Source: Rhodoferax potami
GTDB taxonomy: Bacteria; Pseudomonadota; Gammaproteobacteria; Burkholderiales; Burkholderiaceae_C
Reading direction: 5' to 3'
Length of the DNA stretch: 64,000 nt
Assembly: GCF_032193765.1 (NCBI RefSeq)
Contig: NZ_JAVBIJ010000001.1
Span: 2,852,001-2,916,000, forward strand
Below the pieces are notes generated by a model. The model made no database searches. It saw nothing but the letters and a program-made list of their open reading frames with translations, and had not been told where the DNA came from. Position 1 is the stretch's first letter. Every line of letters begins with the position of its first letter. A program made the position numbers and the translations under genes. Shown piece by piece: positions 9,655-19,070 of the stretch.

Positions 9655-10236
9655 CTATCCTCCGTCATCTTTCTCGACCGGAGTCCTGGCGGTCAAGATG
9701 AAAGCCTCAGGAGAACCCTCTCGAACGAGCACATAACCTGACCGAATTTCTGTCCGTCCCCAGTTGCCATCCCATTTAGATTTGAATGACCACAACTCAT
9801 CGCCGTCCATCATCTGCGCCAATAAATTCTTCCAACATTTATTTAGATGCCCAAATGGAAGCGCAGGAACAGCACCTAGCGGGTCTTCAATGACTTCATC
9901 CGATTCAATTTGCTGAATCGTTCGCTTGGCTAGTAGGTCAGCCTTGCGTACCCCGAACACCTTCTCTTCAAATTTGCCACCGGGGCCTCTATCTCGCATA
10001 TCTTTAATCTTCATATACAAGACAGCAGGCCAAAAAAGAATCGCGATCACAGAGGCCAAAACAGGTACGAGGCAGTTGTTGATGACTCGATAAGAGAGCT
10101 TTTTTCGCTCTGGATTCATAGCATCCAGAATGTCTTTGAGACCCTCAGATTCGGACTTGGAGCTGAGCTTATGCGTGACGTACATAACCACAAGAACCAC
10201 GGCCCCAATGGCAAGGTACAAATAAAGATAGATCAC
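9655..10236 (-). CDS. Membrane protein of unknown function
   Basis: 193 residues. Two hydrophobic segments are clear: residues 3-21 (YLYLYLAIGAVVLVVMYV) and about 52-75 (NNCLVPVLASVIAILFWPAVLYM). The C-terminal 110 residues are soluble, with 'FGHLNKCWKNLLAQMMDGDELWSF' and a basic/acidic mix. The family is not recognised. It overlaps the upstream gene by 4 bases (ATGA at 10233-10236), so it is made from the same message as the chaperone genes. Confidence 0.65.
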   Translation of the reverse strand: MIYLYLYLAIGAVVLVVMYVTHKLSSKSESEGLKDILDAMNPERKKLSYRVINNCLVPVLASVIAILFWPAVLYMKIKDMRDRGPGGKFEEKVFGVRKADLLAKRTIQQIESDEVIEDPLGAVPALPFGHLNKCWKNLLAQMMDGDELWSFKSKWDGNWGRTEIRSGYVLVREGSPEAFILTARTPVEKDDGG

Positions 10237-10724
10237 GGTTGATCTCCCTTTTCTCGTGGGAAAACGGTCATTGCGCCGATGCCGTACCCCTCACTCGCAT
10301 TCTCGTCCCTAGAAACGCCGTTCACCTTGACTAGTCGGGAAGTCAGAACGCCCTTTTTAAACTCCAGCAAAAGATCACGTTCATAGGTGCTCCCATACCC
10401 CATATGAACGTACTCAAGCATCTTTCCTTGAGGCAAGCGAATGGTCCCTGAATACCAATGGGCGAAGACTCGATCGCCATAGCCAGGGAACGCAGTCTCT
10501 AAGTTGGCGTCCTCACCTGACTCGAGCTCTCCACGAAGCTCAACCAAGTACAACCGGTCGTTCATGATTTCCCACGTTCCTACGTAGCCTCGCCACAAAG
10601 CCGTGCAATTGGATGCGAAATTCGGCAGCTCTCCTCCCAGCGCACAGTAGTCCCCCAGAGGGTTAGTGCACATCGCATGTTTCTCGCCTTCAAAAAGGAG
10701 TTTCTCGGATATTTGAGCTGTCAT
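10233..10724 (-). CDS. Conserved-looking hypothetical soluble protein
   Basis: 163 residues from the ATG at 10724, chosen because GAGGAG lies 6-11 bases upstream; an upstream frame extension exists but lacks a ribosome site. It reads 'MTAQISEKLLFEGEKHAMCTN', then 'LPNFASNCTALWRGYVGTWEI' and 'RLYLVELRGELESG', with many Gly and Tyr. It looks like a compact beta-rich domain. No catalytic motif is evident and I cannot name the family. It is coupled by overlap to the membrane protein downstream and lies 10 bases after the J-like gene upstream. Confidence 0.65.
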   Translation of the reverse strand: MTAQISEKLLFEGEKHAMCTNPLGDYCALGGELPNFASNCTALWRGYVGTWEIMNDRLYLVELRGELESGEDANLETAFPGYGDRVFAHWYSGTIRLPQGKMLEYVHMGYGSTYERDLLLEFKKGVLTSRLVKVNGVSRDENASEGYGIGAMTVFPREKGDQP

Positions 10725-10734
10725 TTCATACTCC

Positions 10735-12297
10735 TCACAACACGATAGATTGACTGCAATGAGGGCAACGTACACCAAAATCTGTGTACTGAGTCACTTC
10801 ATCAGGCTCAAATTTCTCGCTACACCTAGGACACGTTGTTATCCCTGTCGGCACCTTGCGCGGGGTGGTTATTTTTAAATTGGACTGCTCTTGTTCTTTT
10901 GCCTGCTCTTGCTTTTTAGCTTCCTCGCTCTTGCTAGAAACTGCTATTCCCATTTCTTTCAAAATGTTTTCAATTTCATCAAGAGTTTCAATTTCCAGCA
11001 GCTCAGTTGGTAGCGCATCGATGATTTCAAGAAGAGTGACATAGCCGCGCTCTTTCCCGCTCTTGATTAGAGCTTTCAATTTTTCGCGTCGCTTTCGGAA
11101 TTCGCTTTCAGAAAGAATGGACTCATCAAGCCCAAACTCCTTCATCAATGCACCCTCTTTCGCTTTACTAATCTTCATCCGAAGAGGCTTGCCTTCGGAA
11201 TCATCCTCATCGCCTGGAGTCGGGTTTTCAAGGTCCGCCTCAATATCCGATAGGTCATCATCATGTGGGTCTGTACTGCAATAGTCTGGATCCCAAGTGA
11301 AGGTCCTGCGTCGTTGCTCGAGAAGCCATTCACGCGTTTGACCATAGGATGGCAACTCAGCCGACCATTCAGCCAAGACGATCGCTGTTGGAACCGCCTC
11401 ATGCTCCCTGATCGCGTCTATTGAACACAAAACAACCTCTTTGGCAAAACCATTTGCCATCGCTTGAAAAGTCGGATTGCTCTCTCCTAGTGAATCTCGT
11501 AGCTCATATACGATGTGTTCAACTTTTGAGAGTCCGTTCTTGCGGCGCAAGTCGTCTACAGAGGTTCCTTTTTCTCGCTGCGCCTTACTTTTTTCAATCG
11601 CGTCCTGGAGTGTGTTCATCAACGGCTTGGTAACTCGCCCTTTGATGTAGTCCAGCGTGTCTGTATGGAAGGACCAGCAATGTTCTATGAGCTGAATTGC
11701 ATTTGGTCCGTAGACTTGAGCAGCGGATTTGACTGCATGACTCACTAGCGAATCAGCAACTAGCTCTCTAACTCGATCCACTGAAACTTGATCTGCGCCA
11801 GGTACGCCAGCGATTGCCTCTTCATAGAGGTCATCAGTTACGACACCCATATCCTCTAAGGCTTGCTCGAAGTGGGCGGTACCTGTCCCAAGGTCATCTG
11901 ACATCCATAGGCAATAAACGGCTCGATTAATTCGCCATGTCAGCCTGCCGAACTCTTCGGACTTTTCAATTTGCTTGCTCCAAATGTTTTCTGCTTCGCT
12001 CAACTCGAAGTTGGACAGACATTCCAAAGCCAAATCATCGACCGCATCACCACCGCGAAACCAAAAGAATGAGTGAAAAACTCGCATCTCTGGCAACTCG
12101 ATTCGCCTGGCAGCATCCTTAACTGCATCCAGTGAACGATCAATGTCACCGAGTTCAATCAAGTCAAGAGGAAAAGCTTTTTCTTTGCCGAGCTCGGCAA
12201 ACATCTCAAGGTCTGAGACACGTTTGGCGATTTCGCGACTAGTCGCTGTGACCGAAAGTCCAAGTACACGAAAAGGATTTCTCAGAACCAAGTCCAT
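10735..12297 (-). CDS. J-domain-like protein with C-terminal zinc ribbon (paralogue 1)
   Basis: 520 residues. The N-terminus 'MDLVLRNPFRVLGLSVTATSREIAKRVSDLEMF' has the 'NPF.vLGl...as..ei' pattern of DnaJ-like domains, but no HPD tripeptide follows. The middle is helical, with an 'FHSFFWFRGGDAVDDLAL' block shared with the paralogue at 17550-19058. The last 45 residues contain CPRCSEKF...CPHCSQ, a four-Cys zinc ribbon. An acidic stretch sits at about residues 345-370. GAGGTGAGG precedes the ATG. It probably docks clients or partners on the operon's Hsp70. Without HPD it may not stimulate ATP hydrolysis in the classical way. Confidence 0.75.
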   Translation of the reverse strand: MDLVLRNPFRVLGLSVTATSREIAKRVSDLEMFAELGKEKAFPLDLIELGDIDRSLDAVKDAARRIELPEMRVFHSFFWFRGGDAVDDLALECLSNFELSEAENIWSKQIEKSEEFGRLTWRINRAVYCLWMSDDLGTGTAHFEQALEDMGVVTDDLYEEAIAGVPGADQVSVDRVRELVADSLVSHAVKSAAQVYGPNAIQLIEHCWSFHTDTLDYIKGRVTKPLMNTLQDAIEKSKAQREKGTSVDDLRRKNGLSKVEHIVYELRDSLGESNPTFQAMANGFAKEVVLCSIDAIREHEAVPTAIVLAEWSAELPSYGQTREWLLEQRRRTFTWDPDYCSTDPHDDDLSDIEADLENPTPGDEDDSEGKPLRMKISKAKEGALMKEFGLDESILSESEFRKRREKLKALIKSGKERGYVTLLEIIDALPTELLEIETLDEIENILKEMGIAVSSKSEEAKKQEQAKEQEQSNLKITTPRKVPTGITTCPRCSEKFEPDEVTQYTDFGVRCPHCSQSIVL

Positions 12298-12308
12298 GCA
12301 GCCTCACC

Positions 12309-14066
12309 TCAGTCTTCTGGTGAGAAGGTGCGCTTGTCTCGGAACTTCTCGTATGAGCGAACCTGCTCACGTGAAATCGAGGGCTGGTGTTGCTTAAGAA
12401 CAGCCTCGAACTGCGCGTTCGATATCTTGACTCGGTCTTTGAGGGCTAGACGTGAAGCCTCATTGACAAGGAATTTAATGTCGCTTGAGACATACCCATC
12501 CATGAGTCCCGCCAGACTGGTGAGGTCAATATCTTCAGATACAGGCCTGTTTCTCAGATAGAGCCGCAACATCTCCTGCCGAGCAAAAACATCTGGCGGA
12601 GAAAGGTATACGACCTTGTCGATCCGACCGGTTCTCATGATGGCTGGATCGATGTTTTCTGGGCGGTTCGTCGCAGCCACGATGAAAATTCCCTTGTCCG
12701 CACAGTTGGTCATCTGTGCAAGGAATTCATTCACTTCGGACGATACATGCTGATCAATGCGGCCATCTCGGCTGGGTAGGACCGCATCCACCTCATCGAT
12801 GAAGATGAGCGTCGGGGCCTTCTCTTCGGCCTCCTTGAACATCTTGCCAATCTTTTCCTGCGTCCCATGGATGTAGGTGCTGGCCAAGTCAGACGGCTTT
12901 ACTTCGATGTAGTGATATCCAATTTCCTCGGCAAGCTTCTGCGCGATGTACGTCTTGCCGCATCCTGGAGGGCCATAGAGCAGCATGCCGTTTGGCGGAG
13001 AAACCCCGTACTCTTTGTAGAGTTCTGGCTCTGATAGAGGTCGAATGATGTCTTGGTACAAGGTCTCTTTGAGCTCATGCATACCTGCAATGAGATCGAA
13101 GCCTTTACCTTGATTCTTCGCGGAGTAGTCCTTATTCGGGAGCTCCGAACTTGAGGTATCCCGCAATCTTTTAGGCAGATCTTCAACAACGCCATCGCGC
13201 CAATTCTTCAATGCTGCCAAGAACTCCCCGGCGTTGCGATATCGTTTCTCTAAGTCGCGCTCAATCGCTTTGAACAATATTTCGTCAAGTCGATCATCTT
13301 CTTCTTCCAGATGGAAGGATGCAGCGCGAGGGGCCTGTTTGCGAGCTCTAGATATTTCTGTGACGACATCTTCAGGGTCTGTATCTCCCCACTCGATTTC
13401 GTACTGCCATGGATGAATGCCTGTGACCGCGCGATACAAGGTCACACCTGCGGAAAACACATCGCTAGAGAGGATGTACGTGCCCCAGAAACATTCAGGG
13501 GCCAAGTAGGGGTACCGACCTGCAGCGCCAGGCAAGTGCTCGTCGGTGTCGAGAGGCTGGGCCAAACCGAAATCTGACAGCAAGCCACGAGGAGTCACGC
13601 CGTCATAAGACAGCAGAATGTTGTCTGGGTTGATGTCTCGATGAATGATTGGAGGATCCATCGAGTGGACATGATTCAGCCCCTCGAGAACGTCAATCAT
13701 GATGTTGACTGCCTCAGCGCGCGACAGGTTGATTCGCCGGGCCAGAAGTTGCGTAAGCGTCTCACCAGACACGAAGCCCATGGTGAGGTAGTGCCTGGTC
13801 TTAGCATCAAGCTGGAACGAGTTGCACTCGAAGACCCGAACCACATTGGGATGCGTGACCTTGGAAAGAACTCTCGCCTCGCGAGATATTTCCTCGATAT
13901 CGACTGATTTCTCGAAGTCCTCTTTGAACAGCTTGAAGACCTGAACACCCAGATATTTGTGTTGAACGCGGTACACCTCCCCAAAAGCCCCTTCGCCAAT
14001 GTAGAAGAGGACTTCGTATGTTCCGTTCATGACTTGTCCTCTGGCGAGGGTGCCGCGCTTTTTCAT
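12309..14066 (-). CDS. Ser/Thr protein kinase fused to AAA+ ATPase
   Basis: 585 residues. Kinase domain, residues 15-290: glycine loop GEGAFGEVY (24-32), probable ATP lysine K45, HRDINPDN (142-149), DFG (165-167) and APE (189-191), all needed residues present. AAA+ domain, about 330-550: Walker A GPPGCGKT (365-372), Walker B IFIDEVD (421-427), sensor N467, arginine fingers R478/R481. The AAA+ part resembles Cdc48/FtsH-type modules. It could phosphorylate a partner and remodel it. It lies 7 bases after the Hsp70 gene and 11 before J-like paralogue 1. I know no characterised system with exactly this fusion beside an Hsp70. Confidence 0.88.
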   Translation of the reverse strand: MKKRGTLARGQVMNGTYEVLFYIGEGAFGEVYRVQHKYLGVQVFKLFKEDFEKSVDIEEISREARVLSKVTHPNVVRVFECNSFQLDAKTRHYLTMGFVSGETLTQLLARRINLSRAEAVNIMIDVLEGLNHVHSMDPPIIHRDINPDNILLSYDGVTPRGLLSDFGLAQPLDTDEHLPGAAGRYPYLAPECFWGTYILSSDVFSAGVTLYRAVTGIHPWQYEIEWGDTDPEDVVTEISRARKQAPRAASFHLEEEDDRLDEILFKAIERDLEKRYRNAGEFLAALKNWRDGVVEDLPKRLRDTSSSELPNKDYSAKNQGKGFDLIAGMHELKETLYQDIIRPLSEPELYKEYGVSPPNGMLLYGPPGCGKTYIAQKLAEEIGYHYIEVKPSDLASTYIHGTQEKIGKMFKEAEEKAPTLIFIDEVDAVLPSRDGRIDQHVSSEVNEFLAQMTNCADKGIFIVAATNRPENIDPAIMRTGRIDKVVYLSPPDVFARQEMLRLYLRNRPVSEDIDLTSLAGLMDGYVSSDIKFLVNEASRLALKDRVKISNAQFEAVLKQHQPSISREQVRSYEKFRDKRTFSPED

Positions 14067-14073
14067 TTAAGCC

Positions 14074-16595
14074 TCATTGGCGCAAGATGTCATCACTTGC
14101 ACGCTGAGCAGCTTCTCGCTTCTCTTTGGGCATCAAAGACCAAAGGGTTCGAACCGCTTCTTCTACTTTCGACTTCGAAGGGTTAGTTGCGATCATTGTC
14201 TTTGCGTCGTTGAGTACGCGACGTGCTTCACGCTTATCAGTCCATTCAGTGGTCTCGAAGTCTTGGTCGTACTCCTTGATCCAGCTCATCCACAAACCAA
14301 TGTCTTGCCCAATCAAGGCAAACGAGAAAGCGTGAATCTCGTCGAGAAGCTGCTTTCCAGCGTTGTAGTTTTTCTCGGATTTGGCGTGACGGACACGTTT
14401 TTGATAGTCCGCAACAAGCTGCTGAGATTTTTCGTTGCCGTAGCGTTGATCGTTGACCAGCAGGTACTCCATTGCTGAGTCCAAATCGGCTTCCAACTCC
14501 GGCCACCTGTTGGTGGACTCGATCTTGTCCAAGGCGATGAATGTCTTTTGCAGCTTTTGTCGCGCCAACACCTTGACGTCGACATCGTTGCCTCGGTTGT
14601 TGAGCAACCGTTCGACTTCATTCAATTCGTTCTTGAACTCAGATACATCGGCAGATTTCTCACCTGACTCCAGCTTTTCCGCAACTTCCCGAGCTTGCTC
14701 GACGTCCCCCAAGAGGTCAGTCACGTCTTCCGACTTCAGCGTACTACTCTCAAACTGCAAGTCAATCGTCTCATCCAGAGTTGGGATGTAAATAGACAAC
14801 GAAGCACGGCGAGATGCGTCAATGCTCAGAGTGAGTTCAACTTCGCTTTGCGCGGGGAGCATGGCTGGCAATTGTTCGCCAGTCACAGTTGCTCCACCAT
14901 AGAGATCATTCAAGATCGCCCGAGAGCCCTCATCGCCATAGGAGAACTCATAGAACTGGACCGTGAATTTGTCAGAGCGATTTCCAGGCCGAATGTCCTT
15001 CGCAGTCTTGTAAGAACCTTTCCCTTTGGCGGGAAGAGTCTTGTTCTTCTCTAGACCTTTGAATGCATACACACCCTGTTTGCCGTCCAGGGTGTTGTAC
15101 ACCTCGAGACCGATGGAGTAAGGCAAAGTTGGGTTGGCAATCTTCAGACCGTGGATGATGGTGATTGAGCTTGGCTCACACGGGATGATCGAGCCATCAG
15201 GGCCAAAGAGTTTGATGTCGAACTGATTGGCCTTTCCATCATTGAGAACGACCTCAACGATCTCAGTATCACCATCCATCTCCACCTTGCCGCTAGACCA
15301 ACCACGGTCAGCACGAATGATCTCAAAGGAGAAGGAGGACGGCAGGTTGGCTGTCGATTTGTTTCGATCAACCCGGATTCCAAGGTTCTCGTGGGTTTCA
15401 ACGGTCGTTTCGGGGTACTTCAGCGTGAGCTGCGCTTTACTAGTGTCGCGTTTTTGCAGATCGCTCGGGATGTTCTTTGTCGAAGCAAAAAGAGCCGCTC
15501 CCTTTGCGACAGCCGTCATGGGGTCAACTGTCGTATCGATTCGACTGGAGATCTGTTCCTTCAACATTCGACGCAGAGTCTGCGAAAAGGTCGGTCCGCC
15601 GACCAATACGATCGAGCTCAAATCGCTCCCGCTTAATTTATTCCGCTCCAGCAGCTGTTTGCAGATATCGATTGCTTTTTGAAAAAGTGGACCGCAGAAT
15701 TTTTCGTATTGTTCTAACGAAACAGTGAGATCGAATTGCATCTCCTCGCCATCATCGTCCGGTCCAAAATCCTCCAGTAAATCGTTCCACGAGCTCTTGG
15801 ACGAAAGTGCGATCTTGGCCTGCTCGGCATAGCGCTTGAGGGCGTTCTGCAGCAGTTTTTTGCTCAGATCGTTCTCTAAAATTCCATCAATCTCGCACTG
15901 CTTAGCGATCTCAGGAATAAACAGCTGGTCTACGATCGCTACATCGATGTTTTTCCCCCAAGGTGGTTGTCACCTTCTGTATCGACAACCTTCATGATCC
16001 CATCGTCTACGTGCATCAGTGCCGCATCGAAGGTTCCACCTCCAAAGTCAAAAACCAGCCAATGACCGCTATTGGCACTGGCCTTGATTCCATATGCAAT
16101 GGAAGCTGCGATTGGCTCCTGAAGAAGCTCGCAATATTTGAAGCCAGCCAACTCTGCAGCGCGTTGTGTCGCGTCAATTTGGTTCTGCTTAAACATGGCT
16201 GGAACCGTAATCACGACCGAACCAATCTCCTCATCACGGAAATAGCCCTTCAACTTTTTCAAGACTTCCGCAGACAGATCCTCTGACGTATAAGTACGCT
16301 CCATGAAAGCAGACTCATATTTATGGTCCGTACCCATTGTCCTCTTGAACTCTAAATAACCATTGCTCGGAGCCTGCCGGCGCGAGCGAAATGCCGACAT
16401 AGCCTCTTGCTCAATTGCATTTTTGGCGTTCTGCCCGACAAACATCGTTTTTTTCTTGTTGAACGAAACGCAGGATGGCGTTGTGTCCATTTGGTTGTCG
16501 TCGCTCTTCTGAATGAGGGCTTCACCGGCTTCCATTCGAGCGATAGCCGAATTGGTAGTTCCAAGGTCAATGCCGTAATCAATCTTCTGTCTCAT
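14074..16595 (-). CDS. Hsp70-family chaperone, long form, reading frame broken once
   Basis: Two frames together encode one ~840-residue protein. Frame A (16595-15951) gives 'YGIDLGTTNSAIARMEAG', 'VITVPAMFKQNQIDATQRAAE' and 'VFDFGGGTFDAALM', the Hsp70 ATPase motifs, up to 'DNHLGGK'. It then hits a stop at 15939. A -1 shift at the G5A5 run (15950-15959) continues 'NIDVAIVDQLFIPEIAKQ' without a stop through 15741 and on to 14074, including the adenosine motif 'IVLVGGPTFSQTLRRML'. After a substrate-binding-like part come ~220 helical residues not found in DnaK. The cause may be mutation, a sequencing slip or programmed frameshifting. ATG has AAGGAATT upstream. Confidence 0.8.
15950..15959 (-). 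other. Homopolymer slip point in the Hsp70 gene
   Basis: On the coding strand the bases are GGGGGAAAAAC. In the upstream frame they divide GGG GGA AAA ACA, so the heptamer G GGA AAA is a legal -1 slippery site. After a -1 slip the next codon is AAC and the frame stays open for 625 residues. Loss of one A or one G from the run explains the same picture without frameshifting. Confidence 0.6.
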
Positions 16596-16608
16596 TTCAA
16601 TTCCTTAC

Positions 16609-17538
16609 TCAAGATCCAATGCTTACTTCAATGTCGGCCATCCTGATCATCACGCCCTTGTAATTCACTTGGGGAACGACCACTTTGCTGATAATTTTTT
16701 GATCTGGCCCCAAGTCATCACTCGGCACAAAGCGCGCCTTCACGGACAGGTTCTCCGTGTAGGCCATGCCTGTATGGTCAACGATCTCGTAGCCTTGCTC
16801 CGCTAGTTCAGACTCCAGACGCTCCAAAGACTTCTGCAACGGCGTCAGTCCCTTGGTGTCTTCGGGCAGTGAAGCGAGACGTTTTCGCATCCGATGAATT
16901 TCATCGGCAAGCTTCAAAGGCAAGTGATGATCTGCCTCTGCTGGTTTGGCCTGGCCATTGGCCACCGCGCTCATCTCCTGCACCTTCAACTTGTTCAGGA
17001 TTTCAAACAACGAGTCCGCCAGGGCAGTGTCGGACTTTGCGATCTTTTCTTCCGTAGAGCGAACGGTATCCATGGCACTCTTTACTTGAGCGGACAACGA
17101 TTGTTCGCTAGCGTCATTCCGACGACGGAGATACCAGTAGCACCCGCCTAGCAATAGCAAAAGGAAAGCAATGGCAGCGCCATACCACTTCGAACGCGTC
17201 GTTATGGTTTCGTCGATGGTCTGGGTCTTTTGCTCGGTGTCCCGACTCAACTGATCCAACGATCCACCCAACGCTGTCTGCTTGCCCTCAAGCGCTGCAA
17301 TCTTTGAACTCATCTCTGTCAGCTTTTGCTGCTGTACCTTGCCGCTTGCCGCGAGATCGCCCAGTTGCTTCTTGAGTTCGATCGTTGCATCTTGAGTTTG
17401 CTTCGAACCTTTTTCGAGACCGTCAACACGCTTCTCAACCTTTTGAATTTGAGCTTTTAGCTGGTCAGTTGTCTCATCGGCCCAAATCAAGCTACTTGCA
17501 GCGGCAAGCACCAGGGCTATGGTCATTTTTTTATTCAT
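16609..17538 (-). CDS. Membrane-anchored GrpE-like protein with periplasmic coiled coil
   Basis: 309 residues from the ATG at 17538, chosen for the AAGGAG site 6 bases before it. An N-terminal signal sequence (MNKKMTIALVLAAASSLIWA) is followed by a ~110-residue coiled coil (KAQIQKVEKRVDGLEKG...). A transmembrane helix lies near residues 117-135 (WYGAAIAFLLLLLGGCYWYL). The cytoplasmic C-terminus has a helical hairpin and a final block 'KIISKVVVPQVNYKGVMIRMA'. That block resembles the C-terminal beta domain of GrpE-like exchange factors encoded next to Hsp70 genes. I infer that it couples an envelope signal or position to the Hsp70 encoded 13 bases downstream. The GrpE relation is by pattern only. 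Confidence 0.65.
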   Translation of the reverse strand: MNKKMTIALVLAAASSLIWADETTDQLKAQIQKVEKRVDGLEKGSKQTQDATIELKKQLGDLAASGKVQQQKLTEMSSKIAALEGKQTALGGSLDQLSRDTEQKTQTIDETITTRSKWYGAAIAFLLLLLGGCYWYLRRRNDASEQSLSAQVKSAMDTVRSTEEKIAKSDTALADSLFEILNKLKVQEMSAVANGQAKPAEADHHLPLKLADEIHRMRKRLASLPEDTKGLTPLQKSLERLESELAEQGYEIVDHTGMAYTENLSVKARFVPSDDLGPDQKIISKVVVPQVNYKGVMIRMADIEVSIGS

Positions 17539-17549
17539 ATCGCTCCTTT

Positions 17550-19058
17550 TTATCCGCTGCACATGGACAACAGAAAGATGACTCCGACGATCCACACCCA
17601 GACCGGGATCTGCTCGAAGATGTTGCCTGAACTAGATGCGCGATTTGCTCTCACTGTTACAGCGGCGGTCACGCTGGTATTAATGCCTTCGATCGTTTCA
17701 AGGTTTTTGTTCACTCGAACTCGAGTTTCTCCATCAAGATCTAAAAGCAGGAGCTTCCTGGTCAGTCCGGTCGCCTGTCCAATAGTCGACTGAAGATCCG
17801 TCAGATTTTTCCTTGAGCTGAACGAGTCTTGCGCCTCGTTGACCGTATCAATCAGGAAGCCAAGGATTCGGTGCGCACATGCGGACGAAATCGTGATGTA
17901 TCGCTTGTCCGTTGAGCCGACCTTTGCCTTGATCTTCGTCAGCTCACGCTTCATGTCTTCCAACATGTTGCTGGCCTGGGTCATGGTGTACACGTCCACC
18001 TTGAGCTTCTTGACAAGCTCCCCAAAGAGCTCGTCTTCTTCGTCTTCCTCAACCCAGCCCTGAATAATTTCGAGGTTCTCTTCAATGCGAGACTTCACAC
18101 GAGAGAACGAGGGAAGACTGTCCGCCCATTGAATGAGGGACATGGCTAACTTCGGGTCTTTGAATTTGTTGAGTGCCTTGACTGCGCATGCGCACACCTC
18201 GTCGGCATAAGCATTCGCGATTGTTTGGAAGCGAATGTCTTCTTCACCCAAGACTTCCTTGAGATCTTTGATGATCTTTTCAACCTTGCCCAGCTGGTTC
18301 TTGGCTTTGAGTGCCTCGAGGTCCTCATCGGCACGAAGTTCCTCACTTACCTTGATCGCGTCTTTAACCTCTTCAATCAATGGGTTGACGATCTTGGATG
18401 AGACGTAGTCGCGCGCCTCGGAGGGGAACGACCAGAAAGATTCAACAATTTTTAATGCATTATTCCCGTAGGGGGTGCCTGCAGAAGACTGCACCAGACC
18501 AACCACCTCGTCGACAACACGCCTCCAGAGACTCTCTCGGTCCAGACCAGACTCATTGCCCGACAGGACGTCCTGGATTGATTCATCTAGATCATCATCA
18601 ATGACGAAGCCCAAGTCTTCCAAGGCTTCATCCATTTCGTCTTTGTCCAGCGTCCCACCGTTGGCTCTAACAAGACGAAGTACGCCGCGATTGAGTCGCC
18701 ATGTGTATTTCTTGGTGCCTTTCTTGCCAAGCTGCTTGTCCCACAGTTCAACTGCCTCATCGACGTTGCCAGCTGCCAGGCTTTCAAGTGCCAGCTCGTC
18801 AACGCTGTCACCCGCACGGAACCAGAAGAAGGAGTGGAAGAGTCGCCCCTCGGTCTGTTCGATTTTTCTGGCTGCGTCCTTGATCGCTTCAATGCTTCGA
18901 TCGAGTGCGCCAAGACCTGGGAAATCGTGCGGATACGTCTTCGCCTTACCCAGTTCGGCAAATGTCTCTAGATCTGAAATTCGTTTGGTGATGTCCCGCG
19001 TGCTTGCTGTTGCAGGCAAACCCAACACTCGGAACGGATTATTTAAAACGAGCTCCAC
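17550..19058 (-). CDS. J-domain-like protein with C-terminal membrane helix (paralogue 2)
   Basis: 502 residues, starting at a GTG (19058) preceded by AGAGGG. It is clearly homologous to the 10735-12297 product: 'LVLNNPFRVLGLPATASTRDI', 'DLETFAELGK' and 'RLFHSFFWFRAGDSVDELALE' align directly. It too lacks HPD. The long middle is helical. The end is a hydrophobic helix (IPVWVWIVGVIFLLSMCSG) in place of the zinc ribbon. The pair therefore differ mainly in where they act: this one is tail-anchored to the membrane, the other soluble. It sits between the zinc-ribbon gene and the GrpE-like gene. Confidence 0.75.
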   Translation of the reverse strand: MELVLNNPFRVLGLPATASTRDITKRISDLETFAELGKAKTYPHDFPGLGALDRSIEAIKDAARKIEQTEGRLFHSFFWFRAGDSVDELALESLAAGNVDEAVELWDKQLGKKGTKKYTWRLNRGVLRLVRANGGTLDKDEMDEALEDLGFVIDDDLDESIQDVLSGNESGLDRESLWRRVVDEVVGLVQSSAGTPYGNNALKIVESFWSFPSEARDYVSSKIVNPLIEEVKDAIKVSEELRADEDLEALKAKNQLGKVEKIIKDLKEVLGEEDIRFQTIANAYADEVCACAVKALNKFKDPKLAMSLIQWADSLPSFSRVKSRIEENLEIIQGWVEEDEEDELFGELVKKLKVDVYTMTQASNMLEDMKRELTKIKAKVGSTDKRYITISSACAHRILGFLIDTVNEAQDSFSSRKNLTDLQSTIGQATGLTRKLLLLDLDGETRVRVNKNLETIEGINTSVTAAVTVRANRASSSGNIFEQIPVWVWIVGVIFLLSMCSG

Positions 19059-19070
19059 GCATCAACCCTC

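Noticed and set aside
14074..16595. Two separate genes for the Hsp70 region
   Set aside because: Neither part alone has a complete Hsp70 ATPase domain, the gap is open in one frame, and the second ORF start has no proper ribosome site.
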